Shown here piece after piece: positions 1 to 9,121 of a DNA stretch of 64,000 bases. The notes under the pieces were generated by a model. The model saw only the letters and a program-made list of their open reading frames with translations. It had not been told where the DNA came from and ran no database searches. The translations under genes were made by a program, and so were the position numbers. Origin of the DNA: Saccharicrinis sp963677345 (GTDB lineage: Bacteria; Bacteroidota; Bacteroidia; Bacteroidales; Marinilabiliaceae); assembly GCA_963677345.2 (NCBI GenBank), contig CAXXLC010000023.1, forward strand, positions 68,808-132,807. Direction: 5' to 3'. Within the stretch, counting starts at the first letter, position 1. Each line of letters begins with the position of its first letter.

Positions 1-2
1 TT

Positions 3-209
3 AAAGCATATACTATCCAACCTGAAGATATTTGTAACATAGAAAATGGAACACTTATTTTTCCTGTTAATCATATAAAGTTTTATGAAATGATTCAAAT
101 CATGGATGATCATAAGACAAAATTTAAATACCGGTTTTTAGCTGACAACCTTAAAACGATGATTGGCAGCGATAAAAAAAACACAAAAGGTCAAGTTCAA
201 CACTTTTAA
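3..209 (+). CDS. C-terminal fragment of an unidentified protein
   Basis: An open frame enters from the left edge and stops at TAA 207-209, giving about 68 residues of C-terminus. The fragment is soluble-looking and basic (it contains DDHKTKFKYRF and ends KGQVQHF), with no membrane segment or recognisable motif. It runs in the same direction as the TPR/propeller gene that follows 71 bases later. I cannot assign a family from this piece. Confidence 0.55.
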   Translation, partial: KAYTIQPEDICNIENGTLIFPVNHIKFYEMIQIMDDHKTKFKYRFLADNLKTMIGSDKKNTKGQVQHF

Positions 210-280
210 ATATTGTGAAATAAAAACATTTGCATACTTTTATAGTAAATTCTTTTAATGAAATATATAAAAGTTCCATA

Positions 281-1870
281 ATGAGAAAACAACATTTAAC
301 CACAGTAATATTACTTATAATTTGTAGCTTTTCATTTGCCCAACACAAAGAAATAAAAAAACAAATCATAAAAGCCAATAATTATATTAACACAGAAAAC
401 TTTAAAGAAGCTATTGAGATTTACGATAATTTATTAAAAGAATATCCTGATAATTCTTATGTGCTATATAAATCAGGAGAATGTTTTCTGTTTTCTGAAA
501 ACAGAATTAAAAAAGCTATTGAAGTACTTGAAAAAGCTGTAGACCAATTTCCAATTGAGGATAAAAACAGCTTTGATGCTATTGAATCAAGATTTTATTT
601 AGGACAGGCCTACCACTTAGATTATCAATTTGCAAAAGCATTAAAACAATACCAGCAGCTTAAAAAAGAAATTCCTGCAAAAAGAAAAGATGCTCTTGAT
701 AAAATCGACAGAGAAATAAACTATTGTAAAAACGCGATAGAACTACAAAAACATCCAGTCAAATTTAAAATCTCAAACTTAGGACCACTCATTAATACAG
801 AATATGATGAACACAGTCCTATAATAAACCTTACTGAAGACCTTTTACTATTTACATCCAATAGAGAAACTGAAGAGTCATTAATGTTAGCTAATGGATA
901 TAATGATGAAAATGTTTATTTCTCATTATGGCGGGAAGGCCAATGGATAACATCCAGAGCAGTAGAAATAAACACACGAGGAAACAACGCAACAATTGGA
1001 ATTTCGCCTGACGGCAAAACACTTTTATTTTATCAAAATGATGGCTCAATAGGCAATATTTATTATAGCGAATTAAGAAATGACAAATGGGGAGAACTCA
1101 TAAAATTCCCTGCTCCTATTAACAGTATGGCAAATGAAACCCATGCTTCTTTTTCACTGGATGGAAATACCATCTTCTTTAGCAGTGATCGTATGGGAGG
1201 CTTTGGAGGAAAAGACATTTACAAAGTATCAAAACTTCCTACAGGCGAATGGGGAAAGGTTATGAATCTTGGACCTGGTATCAATACAGCGTTTGACGAA
1301 GAAAGTCCAAATATTCATCCCAACGGGAAAACTTTATACTTTAGCTCCGAAGGACACAAATCCATTGGAGGGTTTGATATCTTTACTGCATCGATGGATA
1401 GTGCTGGAATTTGGAATAATGTAAGGAACATCGGATTTCCTATCAATACCCCCTTTGATGACTTATTTTTTTCTCCAACCATAGATGAACAAAGAGTATA
1501 TTATGCATCAAAAAGAGATGATGGCTTTGGTGGATCTGATATATATCTGATTGAATTTCCTGATGAAAATATAAACTCATTAACCTTGGTTGGTGGATTC
1601 TTATTCACACCCGAGGGAAATCCGGCAGAAAGTGCAAAAATAACTTTAGTGAATAAAAAAAACGGACATATTGAAGGTGTTTATAAACCATCACCTATAA
1701 CAGGAAAATACATTTTTATTGTTCCATCTGACACAAACTACAAAATGGAAATTAATATGCAGGGCTATAAAACAATACTCAATAATTTTAATATCCCGGC
1801 AGGAAACTCATATATAAGAAAAGAACATACATTTTTTTTAGATCCTATTGTGATGGAAAAAGATGAATAA
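281..1870 (+). CDS. Exported TPR and PD40 beta-propeller protein, PorE-like without an anchor domain
   Basis: The protein has 529 residues. I chose ATG 281 because it is followed at once by a signal peptide (MRKQHLTT, hydrophobic core, cleavage near SFAQ); the TTG at 230 would add 17 residues before it. Order seen: TPR-type helices (about 20-150), then PD40/WD40-like propeller blades with repeated F(T/S)S(N/D)R and GG(F/K)DI motifs (about 165-440), then a carboxypeptidase-regulatory-like beta domain (about 450-525). This is the architecture of T9SS PorE without its C-terminal OmpA domain. It probably acts in the periplasm or at the inner face of the outer membrane. The next gene is a paralogue with the same layout, so they look like a tandem duplication. 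The specific role is unknown. Confidence 0.8.
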   Translation: MRKQHLTTVILLIICSFSFAQHKEIKKQIIKANNYINTENFKEAIEIYDNLLKEYPDNSYVLYKSGECFLFSENRIKKAIEVLEKAVDQFPIEDKNSFDAIESRFYLGQAYHLDYQFAKALKQYQQLKKEIPAKRKDALDKIDREINYCKNAIELQKHPVKFKISNLGPLINTEYDEHSPIINLTEDLLLFTSNRETEESLMLANGYNDENVYFSLWREGQWITSRAVEINTRGNNATIGISPDGKTLLFYQNDGSIGNIYYSELRNDKWGELIKFPAPINSMANETHASFSLDGNTIFFSSDRMGGFGGKDIYKVSKLPTGEWGKVMNLGPGINTAFDEESPNIHPNGKTLYFSSEGHKSIGGFDIFTASMDSAGIWNNVRNIGFPINTPFDDLFFSPTIDEQRVYYASKRDDGFGGSDIYLIEFPDENINSLTLVGGFLFTPEGNPAESAKITLVNKKNGHIEGVYKPSPITGKYIFIVPSDTNYKMEINMQGYKTILNNFNIPAGNSYIRKEHTFFLDPIVMEKDE

Positions 1871-1937
1871 CAATAATAATGTAGGATTTATCAACAAAGA
1901 ATTACTATTCATCAAAGTTTTAAAACCCTTTATGTAC

Positions 1938-1945
1938 TATTTTTG
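1938..1945 (+). promoter_or_regulatory. Candidate Bacteroidetes -7 box for the PorE-like gene
   Basis: TATTTTTG fits the Bacteroidetes -7 consensus TAnnTTTG and lies 35 bases before ATG 1981. No convincing -33 TTG is present at the usual distance, so this is a partial match. It would let the second propeller gene be transcribed apart from the first. Confidence 0.4.
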
Positions 1946-1980
1946 CATTTTAGCGGCTTTAAACAACCTCATAAAAAATA

Positions 1981-3891
1981 ATGAACAAACTTGTTATCTC
2001 CTTATTTTTATTGATATCAATAAATACTTACTCTCAAAACAACCTGAATAACAATTCAAAAATTTTTAACAATGCTGTTTCTTTATCTGAAGCAGGGAAT
2101 TGCACAAAAGCTGTTGCTCAATTTAAAAAAGTTGTAGAATCTGAACCTGATAATATTAATGCGCTTTACAATATAGGTTTTTGCTACTTAAATATTAACA
2201 ACAAAGCAGACTCCGCTTCGGCATATTTTATAAAAACAATTGATAAATTAAATCCAGATCAATACTATTCTGAAATTGGCATTGATGCTTTTATGTCACT
2301 TGCTAAATCATATCAGCTACAGTACAAATATCAGAAGAGTATAGAAACATACAATACGATAAATGGTTTTATTAATAAAAACGATACTACCTTAAATAAA
2401 GATATAACAAGACAGATTGAGATATGCAAAAACGGTATTGAACTGATGAAACATCCGGTAAAACTTGAGGTTCATAATCTTGGAGAAAATATCAATTCGA
2501 AATATGACGACCACAGCCCTTTAATTAATGCTGACGAATCAATGATGATTTTTACATCCAAAAGAAAATCCTCATACTCAACATTAATGGATGATGGCCA
2601 ATTTTCTGAGAAAGTATTTTTCAGCACAAAAGATTCAATATGGAATCAAAGTAAAATCTTAACATCCATAGTTAAAAAAAACAGTCACGAATCAGGAGTA
2701 TGTTTATCAGCAGATGGAACAGAGCTATATATGCTTATCAGTAACATTGATGGTCAGAATTTATATGTGAGTTATTTTGATGGCGAAACATGGAGTGAAC
2801 CATATAAATTACCCAATGGAATCAACAGTCGTTACAACGAAACTCATGCATCAATTAATAATGACAAATCTATTTTATTTTTCACAAGTGATAGAAAAGG
2901 CGGATATGGCGGATTAGATATTTACTCTGTAAGGAAACTTCCCAATGGAGAATGGGGAATCCCTCAAAACCTGGGAGATAAAATAAATACGCCATATAAC
3001 GAAGAAACACCTATGATTGGACTAGATAACAAAACCCTTTATTTTAGTTCTGAAGGACATAATTCCATGGGAGACTTTGATGTTTTCTATAGTAAGATGG
3101 AAGCTGACAGTACCTGGGCAACCCCTGTAAATATGGGCTACCCGATAAATACTCCTGATGACGATTTCTTTTTTGTTCCTACTGCCGCCGAAAACAAAGC
3201 TTACCTGGCATCTTCAAGATTCAACCAAAACTATGGCGGATCAGACATCTACCTGATTGAATACGAAGAACCTTTTAAAAATAAATTAGCGGTAATCAGA
3301 GGTCAACTAAAAGGTGATAAAGATACAAACTGGGATAATGTTCGAATTGTAGTTAAAGAGGAGAGCACCAATACACTGGAAGGCGAATACAAACCCAATC
3401 CCGAAACAGGTAAATATTTAATGATTCTGGAAACAGAAAAAAATTATAATATACAATTTGAAGGATTAGGTGTTACATCTAAAAACATTAAGTACTCACT
3501 TAATTCAGATAACACATATATTAAAACATCTCATTCAATAAATATGGATGATGTTTGGTTAACAGTTACACCTATTAATCAAAATAAAAACAACGTGTCA
3601 GACTTGCATAAAACAAACTATTCAACAGGTATAGATACAAATAAATATCCATATACAGTTCAGTTTATTACATTAAACAAAGCTATCGGCAATCTTGAAC
3701 AATTTTCAATTGACCTTAACAAAATTATTGTTTACAAGTGCAAAGACGGAAACTTCAGATACATATATGGGCAGTATCAAAACTTTAAAGATGCAAAAAA
3801 TGCGAAAAAGGAAGTTGTTAAAAAAACAGGATACAACGATGCATTTGTAAGATATTTCTGGCAGTTGAATAAGATTAAAGTAGAAGAATAA
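1981..3891 (+). CDS. PorE-like TPR/PD40 propeller/CRD protein with C-terminal SPOR-like domain
   Basis: The protein has 636 residues. A signal peptide (MNKLVISLFLL, cleavage near NTYSQ) leads into TPR-type helices (25-150), a PD40 propeller with repeated SDRKGGYGGLDIYS-type blades (160-430), and a regulatory-like beta domain (440-520). The last 80 residues (about 555-636) carry a SPOR-like signature: YTVQF, then GQYQNFKDAKNAK, then GYNDAFVRY. SPOR domains bind peptidoglycan glycan strands. In known PorE, peptidoglycan anchoring of the T9SS uses an OmpA-type domain instead. I infer an analogous envelope anchoring role. The SPOR call rests on motif reading only. The GNAT gene starts 2 bases after the stop, so the two may be translationally coupled. 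Confidence 0.8.
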   Translation: MNKLVISLFLLISINTYSQNNLNNNSKIFNNAVSLSEAGNCTKAVAQFKKVVESEPDNINALYNIGFCYLNINNKADSASAYFIKTIDKLNPDQYYSEIGIDAFMSLAKSYQLQYKYQKSIETYNTINGFINKNDTTLNKDITRQIEICKNGIELMKHPVKLEVHNLGENINSKYDDHSPLINADESMMIFTSKRKSSYSTLMDDGQFSEKVFFSTKDSIWNQSKILTSIVKKNSHESGVCLSADGTELYMLISNIDGQNLYVSYFDGETWSEPYKLPNGINSRYNETHASINNDKSILFFTSDRKGGYGGLDIYSVRKLPNGEWGIPQNLGDKINTPYNEETPMIGLDNKTLYFSSEGHNSMGDFDVFYSKMEADSTWATPVNMGYPINTPDDDFFFVPTAAENKAYLASSRFNQNYGGSDIYLIEYEEPFKNKLAVIRGQLKGDKDTNWDNVRIVVKEESTNTLEGEYKPNPETGKYLMILETEKNYNIQFEGLGVTSKNIKYSLNSDNTYIKTSHSINMDDVWLTVTPINQNKNNVSDLHKTNYSTGIDTNKYPYTVQFITLNKAIGNLEQFSIDLNKIIVYKCKDGNFRYIYGQYQNFKDAKNAKKEVVKKTGYNDAFVRYFWQLNKIKVEE

Positions 3892-3893
3892 TA

Positions 3894-4409
3894 GTGGAAT
3901 ATAACGTAGCTTTAAGAGCAATTGAACCTGAAGATATTGATGTTTTATATCAGTGGGAAAATAATATGAAACTCTGGATCGTTTCGGATACACAAAAACC
4001 ATTTTCCCGTCACCAGCTAAAACAATATATTAAAGGAATTAACCTGGATATATACCAATCGAAAGAATTACGCTTAATGATTGAAACTGAAGAGGAAAGT
4101 CCTGTACTTGTGGGAATGATAGATTTATTTGATTTTGATCCATATCATAACAGAGCCGGTGTTGGAATCATGTTAAATAAAGAGTTCACAGGTAAAGGAT
4201 ATGCTTCGCAAGCCTTAGACTTATTTATCGATTATTGTTTTAACACTTTAGGCATCTTTCAATTGTATTGTTCAATTACAGAAAACAATGAAAAAAGTAT
4301 TAAGTTATTTGAAAAACATGGATTTATCAAAACCGGAATCCGAAAAAAATGGAGAAAAATAGGACAAACTTACCACGATGAATTGTTTTATCAATTAATC
4401 AACGAGTGA
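3894..4409 (+). CDS. GNAT-family N-acetyltransferase (SpeG/RimJ-like)
   Basis: The protein has 171 residues and a GTG start 2 bases after the preceding TAA; no in-frame ATG would keep the first beta strand (VALRAIEPEDID). The acetyl-CoA loop is visible as the EFTGKGYASQAL motif at about 99-110, followed by the family's LYCSITENNEKSIKLFEKHGF segment. This resembles Acetyltransf_3-type enzymes such as spermidine acetyltransferases and ribosomal-protein acetyltransferases. It transfers an acetyl group to an amine; the substrate cannot be told from sequence. Its 3' end overlaps the convergent HSDR_N-like gene by 15 bases. Confidence 0.85.
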   Translation: MEYNVALRAIEPEDIDVLYQWENNMKLWIVSDTQKPFSRHQLKQYIKGINLDIYQSKELRLMIETEEESPVLVGMIDLFDFDPYHNRAGVGIMLNKEFTGKGYASQALDLFIDYCFNTLGIFQLYCSITENNEKSIKLFEKHGFIKTGIRKKWRKIGQTYHDELFYQLINE

Positions 4410-4870
4410 AAGATGCTTTTTTAATTGATTATAGGTTGGTATGTCTTCCAGGAAATTATAGTTTCTGCCATCCTTATCCAATAAAGCGCAATAATGATTT
4501 AATCCATTAGTTACACAAATTAACCTTGTTTTTAACTGGATGTTATATCTTGCCACCTGATCAAATACCTGATTGGTTATTTTAATATGAGGAGCTTTGC
4601 ATTCCACAACCAATACAGGCTTTTTTTGAGTGTTATAAGAAACAATATCTGCACGTTGAGACAGGCCATTTATTTTTTACTTTAGTCTCAATTGCTATTA
4701 ACGAAGGCAGGAAATTCCTTTAAATGCACCAAATAGGAAATAAAATTTTGGCGAACCCATTCTTCCGGAGTAAGTTTAACCAACTTCTTTCGTATGGTAT
4801 CAAAAATCATTCTTTTACCATCTATTTCCCTGATTGTAAAACTATATTTGGGTAAATTAAGTTCCTGCAT
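4395..4870 (-). pseudogene. Solitary HSDR_N-like (type I restriction R subunit N-domain) protein, frame-broken
   Basis: Joined across two frame changes, this reads as one protein of about 157 residues starting at ATG 4870 (MQELNLPKYSF). It continues through IAIETKVKNK and GLSQRADIVSYNTQKKPVLVVECKAP to LSLVD at 4395. The E-T-K and VVECKAP segments fit the PD-(D/E)XK-type N-terminal domain of type I restriction R subunits, which also occurs as short stand-alone Bacteroidetes proteins. There is no helicase domain and no hsdM or hsdS gene nearby, so this is not a restriction system. The frame breaks lie near 4695 and 4665 (an A-run). They belong to a block of indels affecting five genes and are more likely consensus errors than decay. 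Confidence 0.6.
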
Positions 4871-5207
4871 AATTAAAATTTGTACAAATATACTCCAATT
4901 TATCCTAAATAGAATCTTGCAAAAATTTACCAACACTGAAACTTTTGTCTATTTTATTAAACTAGACGAGGCAAACTCTGTTAATCTATATTAAGGTTAA
5001 AACCTTTTTGTTATTTTTTATAAAATTTTTACACGAAAAAAATTATGTTCTTTAACAATTCAGAGAAATAATTAACCATGAAACAAGCCACGAGAATCGG
5101 TAGTTTGAAAAAGTCAAAGAATTCTCACACAATGCCTGTCCAGATTTATCGGTACGGATTACAAAATTGGCAAGTTCCATATAACCATTAAAATAAAACA
5201 CAATCAT

Positions 5208-5992
5208 ATGAAGACAAAAAAAGATATAGTAGACAATTGGCTTCCCAGATATACAGGAAGAAAACTTGAAGATTTTACATCTCATATTTTATTAACAAAT
5301 TTCCAGCATTACATTGATTTATTTGCAGAATGGCACAATGTACCAATCGTAGGAGAAGATCATAACATGCCTAACGCAAGTGCTGATGGAATAACAATCA
5401 TTAATTTTGGTATGGGTAGTCCCTAACGCAGCAACTATAATGGATTTATTAAGCGCCATTCAACCCAAGGCTGTTTTTATTCCTTGGAAAATGTGGCGGT
5501 TTAAAGAAAAAAAAATCAATTGGGCGATTTAATAATCCCTATTGCAGCCATAAGAAACGAAGGGAACATCCGACGATTACCTTCCTGCTGAAGTTCCCGC
5601 TCTTCCTGCGTTTAGTTTACAAAGAGCTGTATCGACAACTATCAGGGATAATGCAAGAGATTATTGGACCGGCACTGTATTCACCACAAATAAAAGAGTT
5701 TGGGGAGTATGACGAACGCTTCAAACACTATCTTGAAAAGACGAGAGCAATGGCAATAGATATGGAAACAGCCACAATCTTCACTGTTGGTTTTGCAAAC
5801 GAAATTCACAACCGGAGCTCTTTTACTGGTATCTGATCAGCCAATGATTTCGGCAGGAATAAAAACTGCAGAGAGCGACCAAAAAGTAACTAAAGAATAC
5901 GTAAAACCAACATCTTCAGATTGGCATCGATTCATTAAAAGAAAATATTGAACGATGGAAAATCAGTAAAACATCTGCTGTTTGATAATTAG
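5208..5992 (+). CDS. amn: AMP nucleosidase, frame-broken by several indels
   Basis: The start is ATG 5208 (MKTKKDIVDNWLPRYTGRK) and the recovered end is TAG 5990-5992. Read across frames, the protein of about 260 residues matches the short Bacteroidetes AMP nucleosidase: TIINFGMGSP, then NAATIMDLLSAI, GKCGG, then AMAIDMETATIFTVGFAN, then SDQPM, then KSVKHLLF. The family is a nucleoside-phosphorylase fold enzyme that hydrolyses AMP to adenine and ribose 5-phosphate. The MET-containing segment holds the substrate-binding Glu typical of the fold. At least seven single-base frame changes are needed, near 5422, 5483, 5510, 5570, 5700, 5810 and 5905, plus one near 5950. Most are an extra base in a short run. 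The residues are conserved across all breaks, which argues for sequence error. Confidence 0.75.
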
Positions 5993-6027
5993 TGATTAAT
6001 TGTAATTTTGCAGCAAAGCAATAAAAT

Positions 6028-7041
6028 ATGAACGAGTTTCAACAAATAATGGCGAGTCTAAAAAACCGCCAATTTAAACCCATCTATTTTTTTAATGGGT
6101 GAAGAAACCTATTACATTGATGAAATCACAAATTACATTGTCGACAATGTTTTAACAGAAGAAGAAAAGGGTTTTAATCAAACCATTTTCTATGGTAAAG
6201 ATGTGGATGCTGCCACAGTTGTGATGGCTGCGCGTCGTTTATCCAATGATGGCTCAACACCAGGTTATTGTAGTAAAAGAAGCTCAATATTTAGATAAAA
6301 ATTGAAGAGCTTCAACACTATGCCACAGCTCCATTAACATCTACCATCCTTGTTGTTAACTATAAATATAAAACACTTGACAAAAGAAAGAAACTCGCCA
6401 CTATTCTAAAGAAAGACAATTGCATCTTTGAATTTAAAAAAACTTTACGACAACCAGATCTCGGCAATGGATTACAGGTTATCTTAAAGGCTTAGGGATG
6501 ACGATTGACCTGAAAGCCAGCGCACTTCTTGGTGATTCATTAGGCACAGATCTTTCTAAAATAGTTAAGGAACTTGATAAGCTTCAGGTTGCCATTGGCA
6601 AAGAAGTGAATCATATTACTCCTGAGCATATTGAAAAAAAACATCGGTCTGAGCAAAGATTATAATAGTTTTGAGCTACAAAAGGCAATCATCAACAAGG
6701 ATGTTTTAAAGGCAAACAAGATTATAAAAGTATTCTCAAAAAACCCCAAAGAGCACCCAATCCAAGCCATCATTACAGTTCTGTTTAACTACTTTTCAAA
6801 ACTAATGGTTTATTATTACCTTCCTGATAAAGGAAAAGCCAATGTTGCAAAAGAATTAGGTATTAATCCTTTTTTTCGTTCAGGATTACACCTTAGGAGC
6901 ACGAAATTATTCGGCTCGTAAAGTTGTTGCAATCATATCTATTCTCAGAGACTATGATATGAAAAGCAAAGGTTTTAATAACGTATCGGCAGATATGGGG
7001 TGATCTTTTAAAAGAAATGATCTTTAAAAATCATGCACTAA
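6028..7041 (+). CDS. holA: DNA polymerase III delta subunit, frame-broken
   Basis: The frame starts at ATG 6028 (MNEFQQIMASLKNRQFKPIY). Read through about seven frame changes it gives a normal-length delta subunit (about 335 residues) ending FKIMH at 7041. Recognisable parts are FLMGEETYYIDEI near the N-terminus, FPMMAQHQVIVVKEAQYLD, the LGTDLSKIVKELDKL segment, and a C-terminal helical domain with FNYFSKLMVYYYL and INPFFVQDYTLGARNYS. HolA opens the sliding clamp within the clamp loader and is essential. Breaks are near 6093, 6243, 6300, 6473, 6640, 6880 and 7000, nearly all an extra base in a homopolymer. An essential gene with this pattern points to consensus error. Confidence 0.75.
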
Positions 7042-7141
7042 CTATTATAGTTGAAAGCCGTATACATAGTGCAAAAGACTGAAGACTGAGAACTGAAGAC
7101 CAGAATCTGAAATTATCTAATTTAAAATACAATCAATTAAC
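7042..7141 (+). repeat. Intergenic stretch with degenerate ACTGAAG heptamers
   Basis: Between holA and the rhomboid gene, about 7075-7112 holds four to five degenerate seven-base units built on AGACTGA/GAACTGA. It resembles the other heptamer arrays further right in the window but has its own consensus. No gene or terminator is evident. Confidence 0.4.
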
Positions 7142-7758
7142 ATGAATATTTTAATAATACTAATTGGTGCAATTGTAATATTTAGTGTTATGGCGTTTAG
7201 CCAAACCACGCTGTTATATCGCTATCAATTTAATGCTTATCAAATCATACATCGCAAACAATATATTCGTTTAATTTCTCATGGGTTTTTACATGGAAGC
7301 TGGACACATCTATTGGTAAATATGTTTGTTCTCTATTCATTTGGGAGAGCTGTTATTTTATCACTTTAATTACGCTTTTCCCGGCAGAGGAGTAGTTATG
7401 TTTTTACTACTGTTTTTTTCTTCTCTGGTGTTTTCGAGTCTTTACTCATTATTCAGAGAAAAAGACAATCCTCATTATAATGCCATAGGAGCTTCCGGAG
7501 CAGTATCTGCAGTAGTTTTTACTTCCATATTTTTTAGTCCCTACAGTATGCTATACCTGTTTATGGCGATTCCTGTTCCCGGTATTGTATTTGGAGTTGG
7601 GTATTTGATTTACTCCAGAGTAATGGCTCAAAAAAAACGTTGATAACATTGGTCATGATGCCCACTTTTGGGGTGCTGTTTTTGGTTTCATTTTTCCTAT
7701 GCTCTATAAACCATCTTTATTTATCGACTTTATTCACGAATTGATCCCATTTTTATAA
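7142..7758 (+). CDS. Rhomboid-family intramembrane serine protease, frame-broken
   Basis: Read across two breaks this gives about 205 residues with roughly six membrane segments. The N-terminal helix is followed by the loop HGSWTHLLVNMFVLYSFG. The catalytic Ser lies in GASGAVSA and the catalytic His in IGHDAHFWG near the C-terminus. Rhomboids cleave membrane proteins within the bilayer; the substrate here is unknown. Breaks are an extra G near 7350 and an extra A in the A-run near 7635. It sits between holA and the HAD gene on the same strand. With Ser and His both intact, the protein is probably functional in the organism. Confidence 0.75.
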
Positions 7759-7767
7759 AATTCAACC

Positions 7768-8263
7768 ATGACTAAAGCAGTTTTTATTGACAGAGATGGT
7801 GTTATCAATAGCGATGAAGGTCATTACTACGTATATAAAGTTAATGACTTTGTTTTCAATCCTCATGTGGCAGAATCCCTTTCTTTATTAAAAAAAAATG
7901 GTTTTCTGCTAATTATGATTACAAACCAGGGAGGGGTTGCCAAAGGAGAATACACCGAACACGACATTATTCAGGTACACGATTATATGCAGGCTCAACT
8001 TAGTAAACACAATGCTGCATTTGATGCCATATACTACTGCCCGCACCATAATGCCGTTTCAGAATGTGATTGCAGAAAACCAAAACCAGGAATGATTCTA
8101 AACGCTGTTAAAGATTATAACATAGATCTTAACTGCTCCTTTTTAATTGGAGATTCAGAAAGAGATATTGAAGCTGGGAACGCTGCTGGTATAAAAAACT
8201 TGTTTTAAGGTTAAAAAAAACACTTCAATTTACCATATTGCAAAACAAATTATTGAGTTATAA
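7768..8263 (+). CDS. HAD-IIIA phosphatase, GmhB/HisB-N-like, 3' end frame-broken
   Basis: Starts at ATG 7768. The HAD motifs are clear: FIDRDGVI (nucleophile Asp), MITNQGG, then a zinc-site Cys/His cluster CPHHNAVSECDCRKPKPG, and LIGDSERDIEAG. This set fits D-glycero-beta-D-manno-heptose-1,7-bisphosphate 7-phosphatase (GmhB) and the related histidinol phosphatase; the zinc loop and length (about 165) favour the GmhB-type group. The continuous frame stops early at 8208. Removing one base near 8198 restores a C-terminus ending HIAKQIIEL at 8263. No other heptose genes lie nearby, so the exact substrate is open. Confidence 0.75.
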
Positions 8264-8268
8264 TCACC

Positions 8269-9120
8269 ATGGATACTTTTGTAAATTTTAACGGAAAGAC
8301 ATTTCCTTCATATCAGGTACCTATAGGATTTAACAACAGGGCTTTTAAATATGGAGATTCATTTTTTGAAACCATAAGAACCAACGGACAACTCCCCCTT
8401 TCTTTTGATCTTCATTATAAAAGAATCAGAAAAGCAATGATTAGTCTTAAACTGGATTTAGCATCAATACCTTCCGAACATGAATTACAAGGTATGATTG
8501 TAAAGTTGATTCAAAAGAACAAAATATTTGACGATTGCAGGGTTAGAATTGAATTCTTCAGATCGGGCGAAGGATTATATACCCCGATAGAGAATAAGGC
8601 AGATTTCCTAATTGAAATTTCAAAATTAAACAATTCTGGATTTGTACTAAATACAAAAGGATTATTAGTGTCAGTATATTCAGAGATAAAAAAGAGCTAT
8701 AGTCCGGTTTCTTATTTTAAATGTGGCAATTCTATTCATTATGTTTTGGCTGCTTTGAATAAAAAAGAAGAAAATGTTGATGATTGTCTTTTAATTAACG
8801 CTGAAAATAAAATAATTGAAGCCTCCAGTTCTAATTTATTTTGGATAAAAGCCAACACTGTTTATTCAGCATCGGTATTTTGCGGATGCGTTGATGGAGT
8901 AATGAGACAAACTGTGATTAACCTTATCCGACAAAATAAACAGTTAAAATTTGAAGAATGCAGCGGGGCTTCTGAAGATGATTTATTAAATGCTGATGAA
9001 ATATTTATTACCAACGCCATTCAAGGCATACAATGGGTTGTAGGATTTAAAGAAAGACGTTATTTCAATTATAAAACAAAAGAGCTATTTAATCTCTTAA
9101 ACAGCTCTGTTTTTCATTAA
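8269..9120 (+). CDS. PLP-dependent class IV aminotransferase (PabC/BCAT-like)
   Basis: The protein has 283 residues and starts 5 bases after the HAD gene. Fold-type IV features are present: AFKYGDSFFETIR near the N-terminus, the PLP-binding Lys in SYFKCGN (about 154), the conserved Glu in IIEASSSNLFWI, and a C-terminal DEIFITNAIQGI segment. Aminodeoxychorismate lyase (PabC), which makes 4-aminobenzoate for folate, and branched-chain or D-amino-acid aminotransferases share this fold. The TNAIQGI segment slightly favours PabC-like annotation. There is no pabAB next to it, so the substrate is uncertain. It ends 1 base before the convergent apbE gene. Confidence 0.8.
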   Translation: MDTFVNFNGKTFPSYQVPIGFNNRAFKYGDSFFETIRTNGQLPLSFDLHYKRIRKAMISLKLDLASIPSEHELQGMIVKLIQKNKIFDDCRVRIEFFRSGEGLYTPIENKADFLIEISKLNNSGFVLNTKGLLVSVYSEIKKSYSPVSYFKCGNSIHYVLAALNKKEENVDDCLLINAENKIIEASSSNLFWIKANTVYSASVFCGCVDGVMRQTVINLIRQNKQLKFEECSGASEDDLLNADEIFITNAIQGIQWVVGFKERRYFNYKTKELFNLLNSSVFH

Positions 9121-9121
9121 C

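Noticed and set aside
230..280. N-terminal extension of the first TPR/propeller protein from TTG 230
   Set aside because: The signal peptide begins at ATG 281; the extra 17 residues would bury it.
4395..4870. Type I restriction-modification system
   Set aside because: Only an N-terminal-type domain is present; no helicase part, methylase or specificity gene lies nearby.
4395..8263. Programmed frameshifting or recent pseudogene formation in holA, amn, rhomboid and HAD genes
   Set aside because: Too many breaks at unrelated short runs, in both strands and in essential genes, with residues conserved across them; consensus error explains it better.
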